Source: Parasitella parasitica (taxonomy: Eukaryota > Mucoromycota > Mucoromycetes > Mucorales > Mucoraceae). From it: a stretch of DNA of 49,581 nucleotides. The stretch is taken from NCBI GenBank assembly GCA_025201805.1, contig MU619376.1, forward strand, positions 26,526 to 76,106. Reading direction: 5' to 3'. Under the pieces are notes generated by a model that did not search any database, had not been told where the DNA came from, and was given only the letters and a program-made list of their open reading frames with translations. Shown here one piece after another: positions 12,501-21,693 of the stretch. Within the stretch, counting starts at the first letter, position 1. Every line of letters starts with the position of its first letter. Position numbers and translations under genes: made by a program.

Positions 12501-13402
12501 GAGAGGCGTCGCGCACTACATTTGGCATGCTGCATGCTGCCCAGATGTAATCGCGCCACTATGGAAGTCTTGTTTGTCTTTTTTAGATGGGTTGCGTCGT
12601 TTTCTCATGTCACTGGGGATGTTGGCAGTCGAATGGATATTCCCAACTTGGCCAGGGTGATTGCACCCAATATTTTGACAGCAAATTCAAAGGATCCTCT
12701 CAAAGATGACTCGTTTGCATCGATTCGCGTAATAGAGGTCTTGTTAGAGTCCCACGAAGAGTTTTGTTTGGTAACGTATCTGCGCAAAGTAAACGATAGC
12801 CGTTGTACTTACAGTCTCATTAGGTCCCTGATGACCTGGAAATTTTCCTGGAAGACCCTAACCTCAGCGATGTGGATATCTCGCCCAAAGAATTTTTGAA
12901 AAGAGTCGAGCAAACAGTCAAGCATAAGAATCCAAGCAGCCTCAACCTAAATGGAGGAGGCGCATCATCCAAAGCCAGTATGCATTCCAGCAACCCTACC
13001 TCCAATGCCGAAGGAGCCAAGCTCTTTGATGGCACTGTCACCGATGGTCGCCAGCACCCTCCAACATCCATTTATGCGCAGCAGCAGTATCTACCATATA
13101 CCAACAACCATCCTAACTCTGATTTTGTGCCGCAACAGCTGAACATGAGGTACCACCAGCCTGGCAGTCCTGTTCCTGCTCCTCCTCGTCGCATGGATAG
13201 TCATGAGTCGTTTACCTCTATAAATTCCCATCATCCAATTAACAATATAGACCAACATCTCCCTCCGCCACAGCATAGATTTGTACCTCAACATAACAAT
13301 TATCAGCAACAGCATCACCATCATAATGATCAACCTCCTCTCAATACGGCACCTACTTCCACTTCGTCTCAGGCTGCCAACATTATTCCTACCCAATTTT
13401 AA
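9544..13402 (+). CDS. LRG1: LIM-domain Rho GTPase-activating protein (Lrg1 type)
   Basis: Stimulates GTP hydrolysis by Rho-family GTPases; yeast Lrg1 acts on Rho1 to control beta-glucan synthesis and polarised growth. Eight exons: 9544-9717, 9767-10205, 10261-10356, 10443-10792, 10846-11242, 11321-12427, 12484-12770 and 12824-13402, giving 1142 residues. LIM1 begins at about residue 31 (CSKC..HPECFTC), LIM2 at 92 (CAQC..HTNHFTC) with an extra CAGC..HPEC half-finger after it, and LIM3 at 395 (CYSC..HMACFKC). Two adjacent LIMs plus one distant LIM before a RhoGAP domain is the Lrg1 layout. The RhoGAP domain runs from about 747 (GVPLDVLTER) to 930, with the arginine finger in GVFRKNG near 794 and LLKRFLRDLPDPLL. 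The tail is low-complexity (Gln/His/Pro/Asn). The ATG at 9544 is the first in frame after the T/C-rich leader. Confidence 0.9.
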
Positions 13403-15409
13403 ACAGATAATATAATGCCCCTGCGTCTTTCTGTACAATATATACATATATACACTTTTTCTTTTTTTTTTTTTTTTGTTTTTCCCAAATTTAATCATTC
13501 AAGATTACCTTAAGCAATTGGCTATTGCTTCATATTGTGGGCGATTGAATCTCTGTTGGATTTTTCAAAAATAACGTATAGATTGATCCCCGCTAGTTAG
13601 CTTCAGTTATGTAAGACTGATCAGCCCACAAATTATAATGAGAAATGGCCAGTTGCAATGAGCCACAACGAACTTTTTTACATGTCAAATTCTCCAAAAT
13701 AAAATAAAATAAAATGGAATTTGCATTACCTGATGTGGATGTGGGCAGAATACCTTTGTAGTCAGGTATGAGGAAATCATGTAAACATGACACTATAAAG
13801 CAGCGCCAGGCATCAAGTGTCTTTTGCACCAAATACAAATACAACATTGTGCAAGTGGGAAAAAGAAAGTTTAAACAGTTGATTGATTGGTGAGCAATCA
13901 GCTAATATTCGTTGGAAAATTACGGGCAATAGTAATGCAAATTAGTAATCTCCAAGACCTCCCTTGGGGATGTAATGATTCCACGCAATGCGACACTTAC
14001 TTTATTCGAATTTGGTTGGTATAACACAAGCATTTTTTGGGCTTAACACTGTATATTGCTACGCATTAGGCAAATATATATCATGGCTGCTCTTTATATA
14101 TTCGTGATGAATTAAATTTCTACATGAAAATAAACATATAATTCAACTGTTACTCAAAGGTGCCGGATATTATTGGGCTGTAAAAAAATGGCATGTCGCA
14201 CAACAATAACATGATGTTTTCAAGACTCAAATCAATGAGCATACAAATCCATAAATCAAGATATGCCCCGTATTGATCGAGTGCCAAAATTGGTACCATT
14301 ATCCTTCTGTAATATTTTTGAAAAGCAGTGGTGCAGCCATTTAAGCGCAGTTGGTATATGGTGTTGAACAATTTCATGTCTTTTCTCGGGATTAATCAGT
14401 GTTCACAACACAACGAGAAATTGCGGAGGCCTTGATACTTGTGTTCCCGCTAAAGTAAGCGCGGGGAAAGCCAAAAAATTATACTAGTAGTTTGTGTGAT
14501 CTCCCTATGGTAGGCTACATAATTTAGGTGCTGTTTGATATTACGGGCACTATTTATTCTGTTAATACAGATATAGACTTTGATGTACTGTTATGTTTTA
14601 GCGATATACGAGGATGCGGATGTTTTATAGGGCTTTCAGGGTGTCTTTCAATTGATAGAAATAATGTGGGGTAAATATATGAAGATGGGTCCGATCTTTC
14701 TGTTGACAATTTTGTTAAAGTCTAGTCCTGAATAGTACACGATGATTGGTCTGCTTAATCAGTTTTCGTGGCAGTGGATAATCGTTTATTCGTTTGATGG
14801 ATATACATTTAAACATGACATTTATCAGAATATTTAGACGCAAACACGGCGCAAAGTATCCATCGAGAAACTAGGTTGACTTTGATGCCATCATATATTG
14901 TTTGCAGCTTTCTACTGCACTGCACAAGTTTTGTGAACTGCATGATTGCCAGGTATTTGTGAAATGGCAAATTGCGGCAAAAAATGGGTAAAACAGAGAA
15001 TTTTCGTGGTGAAATGGGACTCAGCCGTATAATGGATATATGGAAAAAGGGGTTTGTCAGGGCAAATGCAAAGAAGGTTTTGAGTTACCCATGTGATACT
15101 TAGATGCTCGTTGAAATGAATACAGTTGTGTATAAACACCACGATGAAGTATAAGAGGAATGCGAACCTGTATATGTGGTTAATAGGCAGCGTGGAGAAC
15201 TAGACCTTGCATGAGGTGCTTATGCTCGACACAGCCAACTGTAAAGAATAAACGGATCAAGAGCATAAACTTGATTATAAATAAAAAATTCATCATCGTC
15301 TTCCCCGTGAAAATTCCGGGTTTAGCAAAGTTGCGAGCCCCCCGCAAAGTAAATAAAAAAGGGTCAGATTTGATTTGAACCTTTTCTCTCTCTTTTCACT
15401 TATTACAAA
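13403..15409. other. intergenic region without recognised genes
   Basis: About 2 kb between the RhoGAP gene and the WRKY-like gene. It starts with TATATACATATA and a T-tract that probably belong to the RhoGAP 3' region and contains a short (AAAAT)n run near 13695-13715. Open frames are short, mostly antisense and without motifs. The last 150 bp, with a TCTCTCTTTTC pyrimidine stretch before the ATG at 15410, are presumably promoter and leader of the next gene. Confidence 0.55.
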
Positions 15410-16426
15410 ATGACAGACATTAATTACAAAAGCGACCCACCACTTTACGACCTCCAAGATGTAATCCAACAGTACCAATCACAACCAGAGTTGCTCAAAC
15501 TGATTTTAACAAGCAAAGTAGAGGAAGACAAACGAAGAGCTGAGGAAGCAAAATTGCGTGCAAAGGAGCTCGATCTTTACTTTCAGCACAAGCGCAAGAA
15601 ATCACACAAAATACTGCCTTCCATTTCACCCTCATTGAAAAAGGCTCGCTCTGCTTCATACGCTATCCCGCCTCAACAAGCATCTGCCTTTGGCACTCCT
15701 TTCTCTGGTACTTCTGCTGGATCTGCATACCGCAGCCACCATTCCTCGATCTCATCCACGTCTTCCTTGTCCGGCTCAGTCTCATCATTGTCAGAACTTG
15801 AAAATGAGGACGAGGAAGAACAGGGTCATTTGGATCATCAACAACGTAGACACTCTGCTGCCGCTGCCATGCTGGCCATGGGAGGCGCTGCAATGAGCGA
15901 CTCCAATATTGAAACCATCTCAAATGCCTATCCGTCGCCCATTGACGAGCATTTCAGTGATGGGAAAGAAGAAGAAGACGAAGACCTGAATAAGCCCCGT
16001 CGAAGACGGGAAATGCAACCCATCACTAAAATTGTGGAAACAAGAGAGTTTCCCTACGTTGACAATTATTTTTGGAAAAATAATGGCAATACTGTCCAAA
16101 AGAAAACAGGCTGCAAGAGCATCTATTACAAATGCTCTAATAGTAACAAGGTACGATCGCAACGGGATTTGGCGGGGGGGAGAGTTGGATTAACGGGTTT
16201 CCCCGTGATTCATTTTATTGGTCTTGATGGCATATGAAATTCATGCTTATTGGGTTTTCACACGACTGTTCATTGGATGCTTTGACTAATGTAAAGTCTT
16301 TATATGTAATAGGGGTGCTCTGTAAACAAAACTGTAACCGCTAGACCGAACGGTGAATATCTTATAAAATACAGAGGCTGCCATCTACAGGAATGCGGCA
16401 GAGTTGAAAGAATACGAGATTTATAA
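15410..16426 (+). CDS. WRKY-like zinc-finger protein (WRKY/GCM1 superfamily), putative transcription factor
   Basis: Two exons (15410-16150 and 16313-16426) encode 284 residues. The last 75 form a WRKY-like domain: an aromatic/basic strand YFWKNNGNTVQKK aligns with the WRKYGQK strand position, followed by SIYYKC, six residues, then a second Cys (C.V.K pattern as in WRKY), and finally CH..EC supplying His/Cys ligands. The N-terminal 60 residues hold a charged helical segment (KVEEDKRRAEEAKLRAKEL), probably a coiled coil, followed by basic RKKSHK and a long Ser-rich linker with acidic runs. The 162-nt intron cuts the domain between the first and second zinc-ligand Cys. Zinc ligands and fold are inferred by alignment from memory; FLYWCH or other WRKY-GCM1 relatives are the alternatives. 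DNA binding and nuclear location follow from the family. Confidence 0.7.
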
Positions 16427-16507
16427 GACCAAGTCGAAAAGATATAATATACCAGAATCATTCAGCAATATTCATTCATCAAGCCATACAAACAATTGTA
16501 ATTTAGC

Positions 16508-16527
16508 TCTCTCTCTCTCTCTCTCTA
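16508..16527. repeat. (CT)n microsatellite
   Basis: A run of about ten CT units in the interval between the WRKY-like gene and the next small ORF, followed by AAAAT repeats (about 16566-16583). Pyrimidine runs of this type are frequent in fungal leaders and may mark the promoter or 5' UTR of the ORF at 16641. Confidence 0.8.
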
Positions 16528-16640
16528 CCGTCCCTTCTCTGAATCATACATTATTACATTCAATTATAAAATAAAATAAAATAACCGACTCAACAAACAT
16601 TTCTATTTTACACTTTTTGTATAATTATTTCACATACAAC

Positions 16641-16895
16641 ATGTCGAACGATTACAACACACTGGTCAGATTGCCTGGTTCCACGTTGGATCCCTGTACA
16701 CAGCTGGTGTTGTATGACACTAATCCTCCATTATCAACATCAGCACCATCCGTACCATCGGCATCGTTGGCTGTCAGTCCAAACAAGAGATTGCCTCCAC
16801 TAAAACGTCAACATAAACCACCGGCCATCATTATAACGAACGATAAGCAGAACAGTGTTAGCAGAGATGAGGACTATTCGCCCTGGTCTGGATGA
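16641..16895 (+). CDS. small hypothetical protein, 84 residues
   Basis: Intronless frame beginning at ATG 16641 in a good context (CAACATGTCG) after a pyrimidine-rich leader. The product is polar and probably disordered: a short N-terminal part with TLVRLPGSTLDP, a Pro/Ser linker, a basic patch (NKRLPPLKRQHK) and an acidic, Trp-ending tail (DEDYSPWSG). I recognise no family. It follows the WRKY-like gene by 214 bp on the same strand, with AATAAT-rich sequence after its stop. Composition is unlike the random frames nearby, which is the main reason to list it. Confidence 0.45.
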   Translation: MSNDYNTLVRLPGSTLDPCTQLVLYDTNPPLSTSAPSVPSASLAVSPNKRLPPLKRQHKPPAIIITNDKQNSVSRDEDYSPWSG

Positions 16896-17019
16896 AGCTT
16901 ATCCATCAGTAATCTCTTTATGTTGGATACGGGTTTAGATGTAGCACATGGACACTATATGAGTTAAACTTTGTATTCAACATTGTTATTAATATTAAAG
17001 TCATGATGTAATGAAGTAC

Positions 17020-17255
17020 AGTTATCTCGTAGTAAAAGGGTAGAATGATGTACTGTATTAATGTCAAGTTGGCATTTCTATATGCTAACATTGCTATCTG
17101 GGCCATTACTAACTGTATAATATACGTGGATACTATTGGACAAGTAGTAATTGACAGTAATGTATGGGGGTAAGTTTACGGTGATAAACTTCTTTATGAT
17201 GATAGATGTTGATCAGACACTTCTGATCAATTGTGATTAGTAAAACTAACTATGC
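17020..17255 (+). pseudogene. copy A of a small duplicated gene (membrane-protein-like)
   Basis: This + strand segment matches the reverse complement of 19690-19920 over about 230 bp, including an identical block AGTAAAAGGGTAGAATGATG near its start. The frame encodes a peptide with NVKLAFLYANIAIWAIT, parallel to NVKLVFLITNIAIWAIT in copy B, then a probable 52-nt intron GTAAGT..GATCAG. The ATG equivalent to the copy B start is shifted and a stop appears shortly after the intron, so this copy looks decayed. It sits just outside the left arm of the inverted repeat. I do not know the family. Confidence 0.55.
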
Positions 17256-17260
17256 TTTTA

Positions 17261-17367
17261 ATTATTTACTACTAGCTGACCTGCTCGCTTCGCTCACGAC
17301 AGCCATCGTCGCCCTATCGAGAGTGCAATCTCTTGATAAATATTTAATGTTCTCTTATTACTTTCAA
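17261..17367 (+). repeat. left arm of a 4.5-kb-spaced inverted repeat
   Basis: The arm reads ACTACTAGCTGACCTGCTCG onward to TTACTTTCAAC and matches the reverse complement of 21689-21796 with only four differences in about 98 aligned positions, all transitions. The outer A/T flank (AATTATT) is also shared in inverted form, so the exact end is uncertain. It looks like a terminal inverted repeat of a mobile element that carries the island between. I see no convincing target-site duplication. Confidence 0.75.
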
Positions 17368-17688
17368 CAGATCAAATCTTTGCATGCACATTACTGACAG
17401 ACTGGCAGGCTCATTGGCGCGTTATTTTCGATGGCATCCTGTTTCTCCCTCACTCAGTCCTACAGCGTACTGTCCGTTCCTTCTCCCGACCGGAAGATGA
17501 GCTACGGTCCGATCTTTAGATCTTTGGTCTTTTACATGTTATTTCCTTGACTCTCTTCATTTATACTATTTAATACTATTTCCTTATATATACCCACATC
17601 AATCTTTTTATTCCCTCAATATGACAGTTTAAGGGCTTTAAATAAAGGAGGCAAAACTCCCCTATGAAAAAAAAAAAAAAAAAAAATA
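17358..17688 (+). mobile_element. 5'-truncated LINE (non-LTR retrotransposon) 3' end with poly(A) tail
   Basis: The first part encodes the C-terminus of a LINE reverse-transcriptase protein (STDQIFACTLLTDWQAHWR) ending at a TAG near 17520, followed by about 150 nt of 3' UTR and twenty A (17667-17686). The same peptide (STDQIFACTLLAVWQAHWR) occurs on the - strand at 31300-31370, which confirms a dispersed family. GTTCTCTTA at 17349-17357 and GTTCTTTTA at 17689-17697 bracket it like a target-site duplication with one mismatch. It inserted at the inner edge of the left inverted-repeat arm. Confidence 0.8.
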
Positions 17689-17699
17689 GTTCTTTTACT

Positions 17700-19270
17700 G
17701 TTGTTATATATGAAAGTCGGGCTGGCCAAACCTTCTTACGATGTTGATGGCGTTCTGTATAGCTGCTGCATATAACGTGCTAATCTAATAAATGAACTTG
17801 GCAAAATTATTCTACTTCCAACTATACTCAAATCGGTGGATCCATCTTCCAATCTTATTGCATCCTCTAAACTGCTCAGTTAATGAGATCTTGGTAACTT
17901 TTGATTGTGTCTAAGAAACTGAAGATATTGTAGCTCAATCTTGGCGTATATATCCACTATTTAACCGCTGAAACAAATTGCCAATAAACGAAGATAACGA
18001 TTGCCACCTCTAATCACTAATGTAAAAAAAAGCATAGTAGTTCATAGTAGTTACATTTTTGCTACTCAAAGAGATGGTCTTAATATTCCAATATGCGGTG
18101 CCATTATGAAACATCAAGACATAGGCCATCGCGTCATACCATTGATTCAATTCACTTATTCTCTAAAGAGAACTTCCAGTTATAGGTCGAATTACAATTT
18201 CTATTGTTGTTTCTGGGTTATCGTCTCCAACAATGAGCACACCAATCTCGGTAGTTGGTGTGTTGTATCTCCTTTGATCTGGTGTACCTTCAGCTCTAAA
18301 TACTGTAACATTGAAACATCAAGAACAAAGTTAGGGTCCTCTGCAATTAATCGAGCCATTGACTTGAAGTCATGAACAAAACGATTTATGTCATGCATCA
18401 GTGCTTGAGGTTGGTCAAGGAGGTGATGTTAAAATGCTGGTTATGAGCGTGGCGGTTTCGAATCTCATTTCCTGAGTAGAGGATATAAATTTGAAGCAAA
18501 TTTAGGTGCCTCGTCTACTCCTGGATGCAATGTTCTAATTCTATGATAAAGGCTGCCATGAATTCTAAATGAATGGCAACCTGCAGATGCATTGGTTATT
18601 GTCGAATTAAGGGTACAACCTAGTGAGGCGAACCTCAAAGCACTATTGTAAGCTCTTAGGTTTGACCTAAACTCCTTGCTTTTTCCGTCTGATCCTCTCA
18701 ATAAATTGGCAACCAACTCAGGCAACTCAAGCAAAGGGTCAATAACATACTTACCTTGCCACAGCACAAAGAGAAATCGGGATTTGTACTGGTGCCTCCA
18801 TTCTTCTCTGAAGCCTACATGCATGCTTGACAATGGCGACAGATGCTATTCATTCCACCAAGATCATGGCGTTCGGTGACAGAGGGTGTATCTCTTCTGG
18901 CCATGTTGTGAGTATTGTTGTGCGTCGAGTTGGCGCACAATCTACTGGTAAATCGCAAATGACCTTCTTGTCCAAAGCTTGAACAAACACGACTGCTGGT
19001 TGTTGCATTATTAGCGCTGATTGTTTCTATTTGCTGATCTGATCTACTTCCATAGCTTTAGGTTGAGATCCTAGTTTATACAAAAAATTCGATTATGATT
19101 GTAAAATGAAAACATATTTGTGGCATACGATTAGCAATGTTGTTAGCGCAATCACAATAAAAAGATCGACGATAGCCTATACCACCACAACTTGCGCAAA
19201 GCCTGCTTGTAAAAAGTAAATGGCCTTTTTGACCACAGCTTGAGCAGATTCTGGTAGCAGGCATTTTGTG
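17700..19270 (-). pseudogene. Helitron fragment: zinc-knuckle and Helitron_like_N region, frameshifted
   Basis: Rolling-circle transposon remnant read on -. From its 5' side come two tandem CxxCGxxGH-like modules (CSSCGQKGHLLFTSRLCASC near 19240-19180, a decayed CSSFGQEGHLRFTSRLCAN near 18980-18920) and a HCQ-type finger. The Helitron_like_N signature follows: FRSNLRAYNSALRFASLGC near 18670-18610, then FRIHGSLYHRI (18570-18540), then ISELNQWYDAMAYVLMFHNG near 18150-18090 and a VTTMNYYAFF block. The last recognisable part (NAINIVRRFGQPDFHI, split by a frameshift) ends at about 17710, beside the LINE tail. Several frameshifts and stops interrupt it. The Rep HUH motif and the whole helicase half are absent, so it cannot be autonomous. 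Confidence 0.85.
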
Positions 19271-19627
19271 TTCGTAGTAATAAAATGTGCCAACATATTA
19301 TTAAATAGAACAGAGTGTACAACTTAAAAAATCGCCTTTGCTGGTTAGACCATATCCAATTTCGAGAGATTTGTCCGACCTTCAACATTATTCATTCTGT
19401 TTAGAGAGATTTTATTTTAAATGAAAATACATGTCAACTTATTTGCGTTGTTTCATACGCACATGTTTTACTTCTAATTTTTGTGAAATGTTTACGTATT
19501 TTCAATTAGTTTCAGAAAATGACGTTGTGCCTGAACTGAGAAACCAACTAAAAGGAATTAGCTCCATTTCTTCTTTGTGTAAGTTTGTTTTATTGATAGA
19601 ATAAACTGACTTGGAATTTGACAGTTT

Positions 19628-19920
19628 CTACGAAGCGTATATAAAAAAAATTAGCAGACTGGCAGACTCCCCTTTTTGAATTATTATTTTGATTGATTGA
19701 CAATTAGATTTACTATCACAATTCATCTGACACTTCTGATCAACATCAATCATCGTAAAAGAGTTTATCACCATAAGCTTACCTCCATACATTGCTATTT
19801 GTCCAGTAATATCCACGTATAGTACTTGGTAAGTAATGGCCCAGATAGCAATGTTAGTAATTAGAAATACCAACTTGACATTAACATAGTACATCATTCT
19901 ACCCTTTTACTTTATCACTG
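19628..19920 (-). CDS. copy B of a small duplicated gene, possible membrane peptide
   Basis: Inverted relative of copy A at 17020-17255. The ATG near 19897 (MMYYVNVKLVFLITNIAIWA) opens an 89-codon frame. A better model removes a GTAAGC..GATCAG segment of about 52 nt and then reads KCQMNCDSKSNC, a Cys-rich stretch. The first 30 residues form one hydrophobic helix, so a secreted or membrane-anchored Cys-containing peptide is plausible. It lies inside the inverted-repeat-bounded island, upstream of the Helitron zinc module on the same strand. Family unknown; expression is uncertain. Confidence 0.4.
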
Positions 19921-20199
19921 TATAATATCTATCTTTTACGGACGTGAACAACCTCCCCTAAATAGGCTTTTATACAAGAACTCTATTCTACCGCAACACT
20001 TATATAAAGGTAAGCAATTTAACATTTTTCCATCTTTGTCTACATCAACTGTAGACTCAATCCCATCGACCGGAGCAACCCCATTTCATCCTTTTTAAAT
20101 AGTGTTATCAACGTTCAATTCAGTAGATCCTGACAGTGGCCATAAACAATCGAAGAATTAAAACCCCAAGATCGCGATCAATCTCAACCAAAACGCAAG

Positions 20200-20937
20200 A
20201 TGTCTTCTCCCCACGATGAGTTACCCCACGATGATTCAACTTCCAGTTTACTTTCCGGAGACTTTAATTCTAGTACTCAGCATAGAATAAGCCCATCCAG
20301 CACTCACAGTGTAGCTCCGAGTGGAACCATGGAGACATACACTTCCAACGTGTCTCGTAGCATCGGTCACTTGGCTCATGGAGCCGACACCCCTGACGTT
20401 TCCGTTGAGAGTAACCTCTCGTCTCTGGATTTCCGCCTTGACAAGTCCCTCAACCAAATACCATCTGACTTAATTCGTAGTAACGTTATGTCCATCGAAG
20501 AGCGAAACGCGGTGTTACAAGCTCTCTTCGCGACTGTCCCTGGAACCCTTGATGACAGAGACAAGTCCGCCATCTTATTCTTCATCTGCTCTGTCGCCGT
20601 AATGAACGGTACTTCTGACATGGGCCTATACGGAGGGTCTACCATCTTACCTGGTGGCGGAGTATTTCACATGTGCGCTGTTCCCTCTTGCACGGATTAC
20701 GCTATACGGCGTTTCTTCCGCTCATTGGCGGCAATTACGTACGAGATGCTCGAAAGCAACCACGAGTTGGCTTCTGCCGCTGCGGAGAAATGGGGTATGC
20801 CAAGCTCCCTTAAGTGCTTTGCATTTGACTATGCCGATGCTTTGACTGGTCTGCCCACCGAGACTCGTCGTCTGATCCAGGAGTTCAAGCGCCGCCGCAT
20901 CCTTGCTGCTAATGCTAGACGAAGAGTTCGTCGATAA
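20200..20937 (+). CDS. intact ORF resembling flexible filamentous RNA virus coat protein (candidate endogenous viral element)
   Basis: Intronless 245-codon ORF from ATG 20200 in a good context (CAAGATGTCT). Residues 1-95 are Ser/Thr/Asp-rich and probably disordered. From about 97 the protein is compact and helical. It contains an Arg pair in AIRRFFRSLA (170-176) and, about 37 residues later, CFAFDYADAL (206-215). An Arg on one helix and an AFD-type acidic motif about 40 residues on is the salt-bridge pattern of coat proteins of flexible filamentous plant and fungal RNA viruses (Tymovirales and relatives). The tail is Arg-rich (RRRILAANARRRVRR), suiting nucleic-acid binding. Sampled lines are about half G+C, against roughly 35-40 percent around it. 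No polymerase or movement gene is nearby and no coding-strand poly(A) follows. Homology is motif-level only; a captured host protein remains possible. Confidence 0.5.
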   Translation: MSSPHDELPHDDSTSSLLSGDFNSSTQHRISPSSTHSVAPSGTMETYTSNVSRSIGHLAHGADTPDVSVESNLSSLDFRLDKSLNQIPSDLIRSNVMSIEERNAVLQALFATVPGTLDDRDKSAILFFICSVAVMNGTSDMGLYGGSTILPGGGVFHMCAVPSCTDYAIRRFFRSLAAITYEMLESNHELASAAAEKWGMPSSLKCFAFDYADALTGLPTETRRLIQEFKRRRILAANARRRVRR

Positions 20938-21025
20938 GGTCATTCTTGGGATGATCGCCGTCCAAATGACGGGCGCACTGAACAATAGCGCATCAATTAT
21001 GCTAAATCTTTCAACAGATCATTGC

Positions 21026-21053
21026 TTTTTTTTTTTTTTTTTTTTTTTTTTTT
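21026..21053. repeat. poly(T) tract, 28 nt
   Basis: Pure T run 89 bp after the stop of the coat-protein-like ORF. A tail from a sense-strand transcript would appear as A, not T. If it is a retroposition tail it belongs to something inserted on the - strand to its left; otherwise it is a simple homopolymer. Confidence 0.9.
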
Positions 21054-21333
21054 CTGAGACTAAATTAAATGTCCAAATGAAAGTAACCGATTAGGAAGAC
21101 TTGTAAACATTCACTACCAGTGCACATAGTATGATATGTCATCATGTGACGAGTTATACCGACGACAAGGTGAGGTATGCTAAAGTATAGAGGTTGATCG
21201 AGCTTAGTAAGACGCACGAGAGACGTATTACGCTTGTCTGAACCTTGAACCCATGGACGGTGCCGACAAATTTATGACCAAGGATGACCAACTCAGTTTA
21301 TCCGCTTGCAGAGAAGGCATAAGCAATTGAACA

Positions 21334-21693
21334 TTGGGATCTTTCAACAATTGCTTGAGTGATGCCTATCGTTTTATGACAAGAGTCGACAATTTCAAAC
21401 ATGGGAAAGATACTGTCACCATTCTTTCGTTGGCAAACCTTAAACAGCATGCGGCAGATATTCTGAGGACATCTACGGGAAACAAACATTTGATGTACGG
21501 GTTTGACGTGGGGCAAATCCACGTACCTCAATTGAAAAGGTTTCTTTCGGTCGATATATCTAATTTGCAAACTGTCACCGAACAACAAGACCTTCTTAGG
21601 TTTGCAGTACGCAATAAGAGATTGAACCGTTCCTGGATAAACAAGGTTCTATCCCGAGAACTCCGGATAACAATGCATGAGAAGGAGTGTTGA
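21334..21693 (+). CDS. unassigned ORF ending in the right inverted-repeat arm
   Basis: A 119-codon frame without an ATG at its beginning (first in-frame ATG at 21376, MTRVDNFKHG). The product is soluble, basic and well composed (NLKQHAADILRTSTGNKH, GFDVGQIHVPQLKRFLSVD). Its TGA stop overlaps the first bases of the right repeat arm, so the frame may be the 3' end of an element-encoded protein. A short frame from ATG 21254 just upstream, in another register, may be a displaced 5' portion. No family recognised. Confidence 0.4.
   Translation: MGSFNNCLSDAYRFMTRVDNFKHGKDTVTILSLANLKQHAADILRTSTGNKHLMYGFDVGQIHVPQLKRFLSVDISNLQTVTEQQDLLRFAVRNKRLNRSWINKVLSRELRITMHEKEC

Noticed and set aside
18001-18375. 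124-codon ORF on + inside the Helitron
   Set aside because: The opposite strand carries recognisable Helitron_like_N segments; the + frame has no motif and no ATG.
20938-21053. Poly(T) after the coat-protein-like ORF as evidence for reverse-transcribed viral RNA
   Set aside because: The orientation is wrong: a sense transcript with a poly(A) tail would leave A on this strand, so the tract is not support for retroposition of that ORF.
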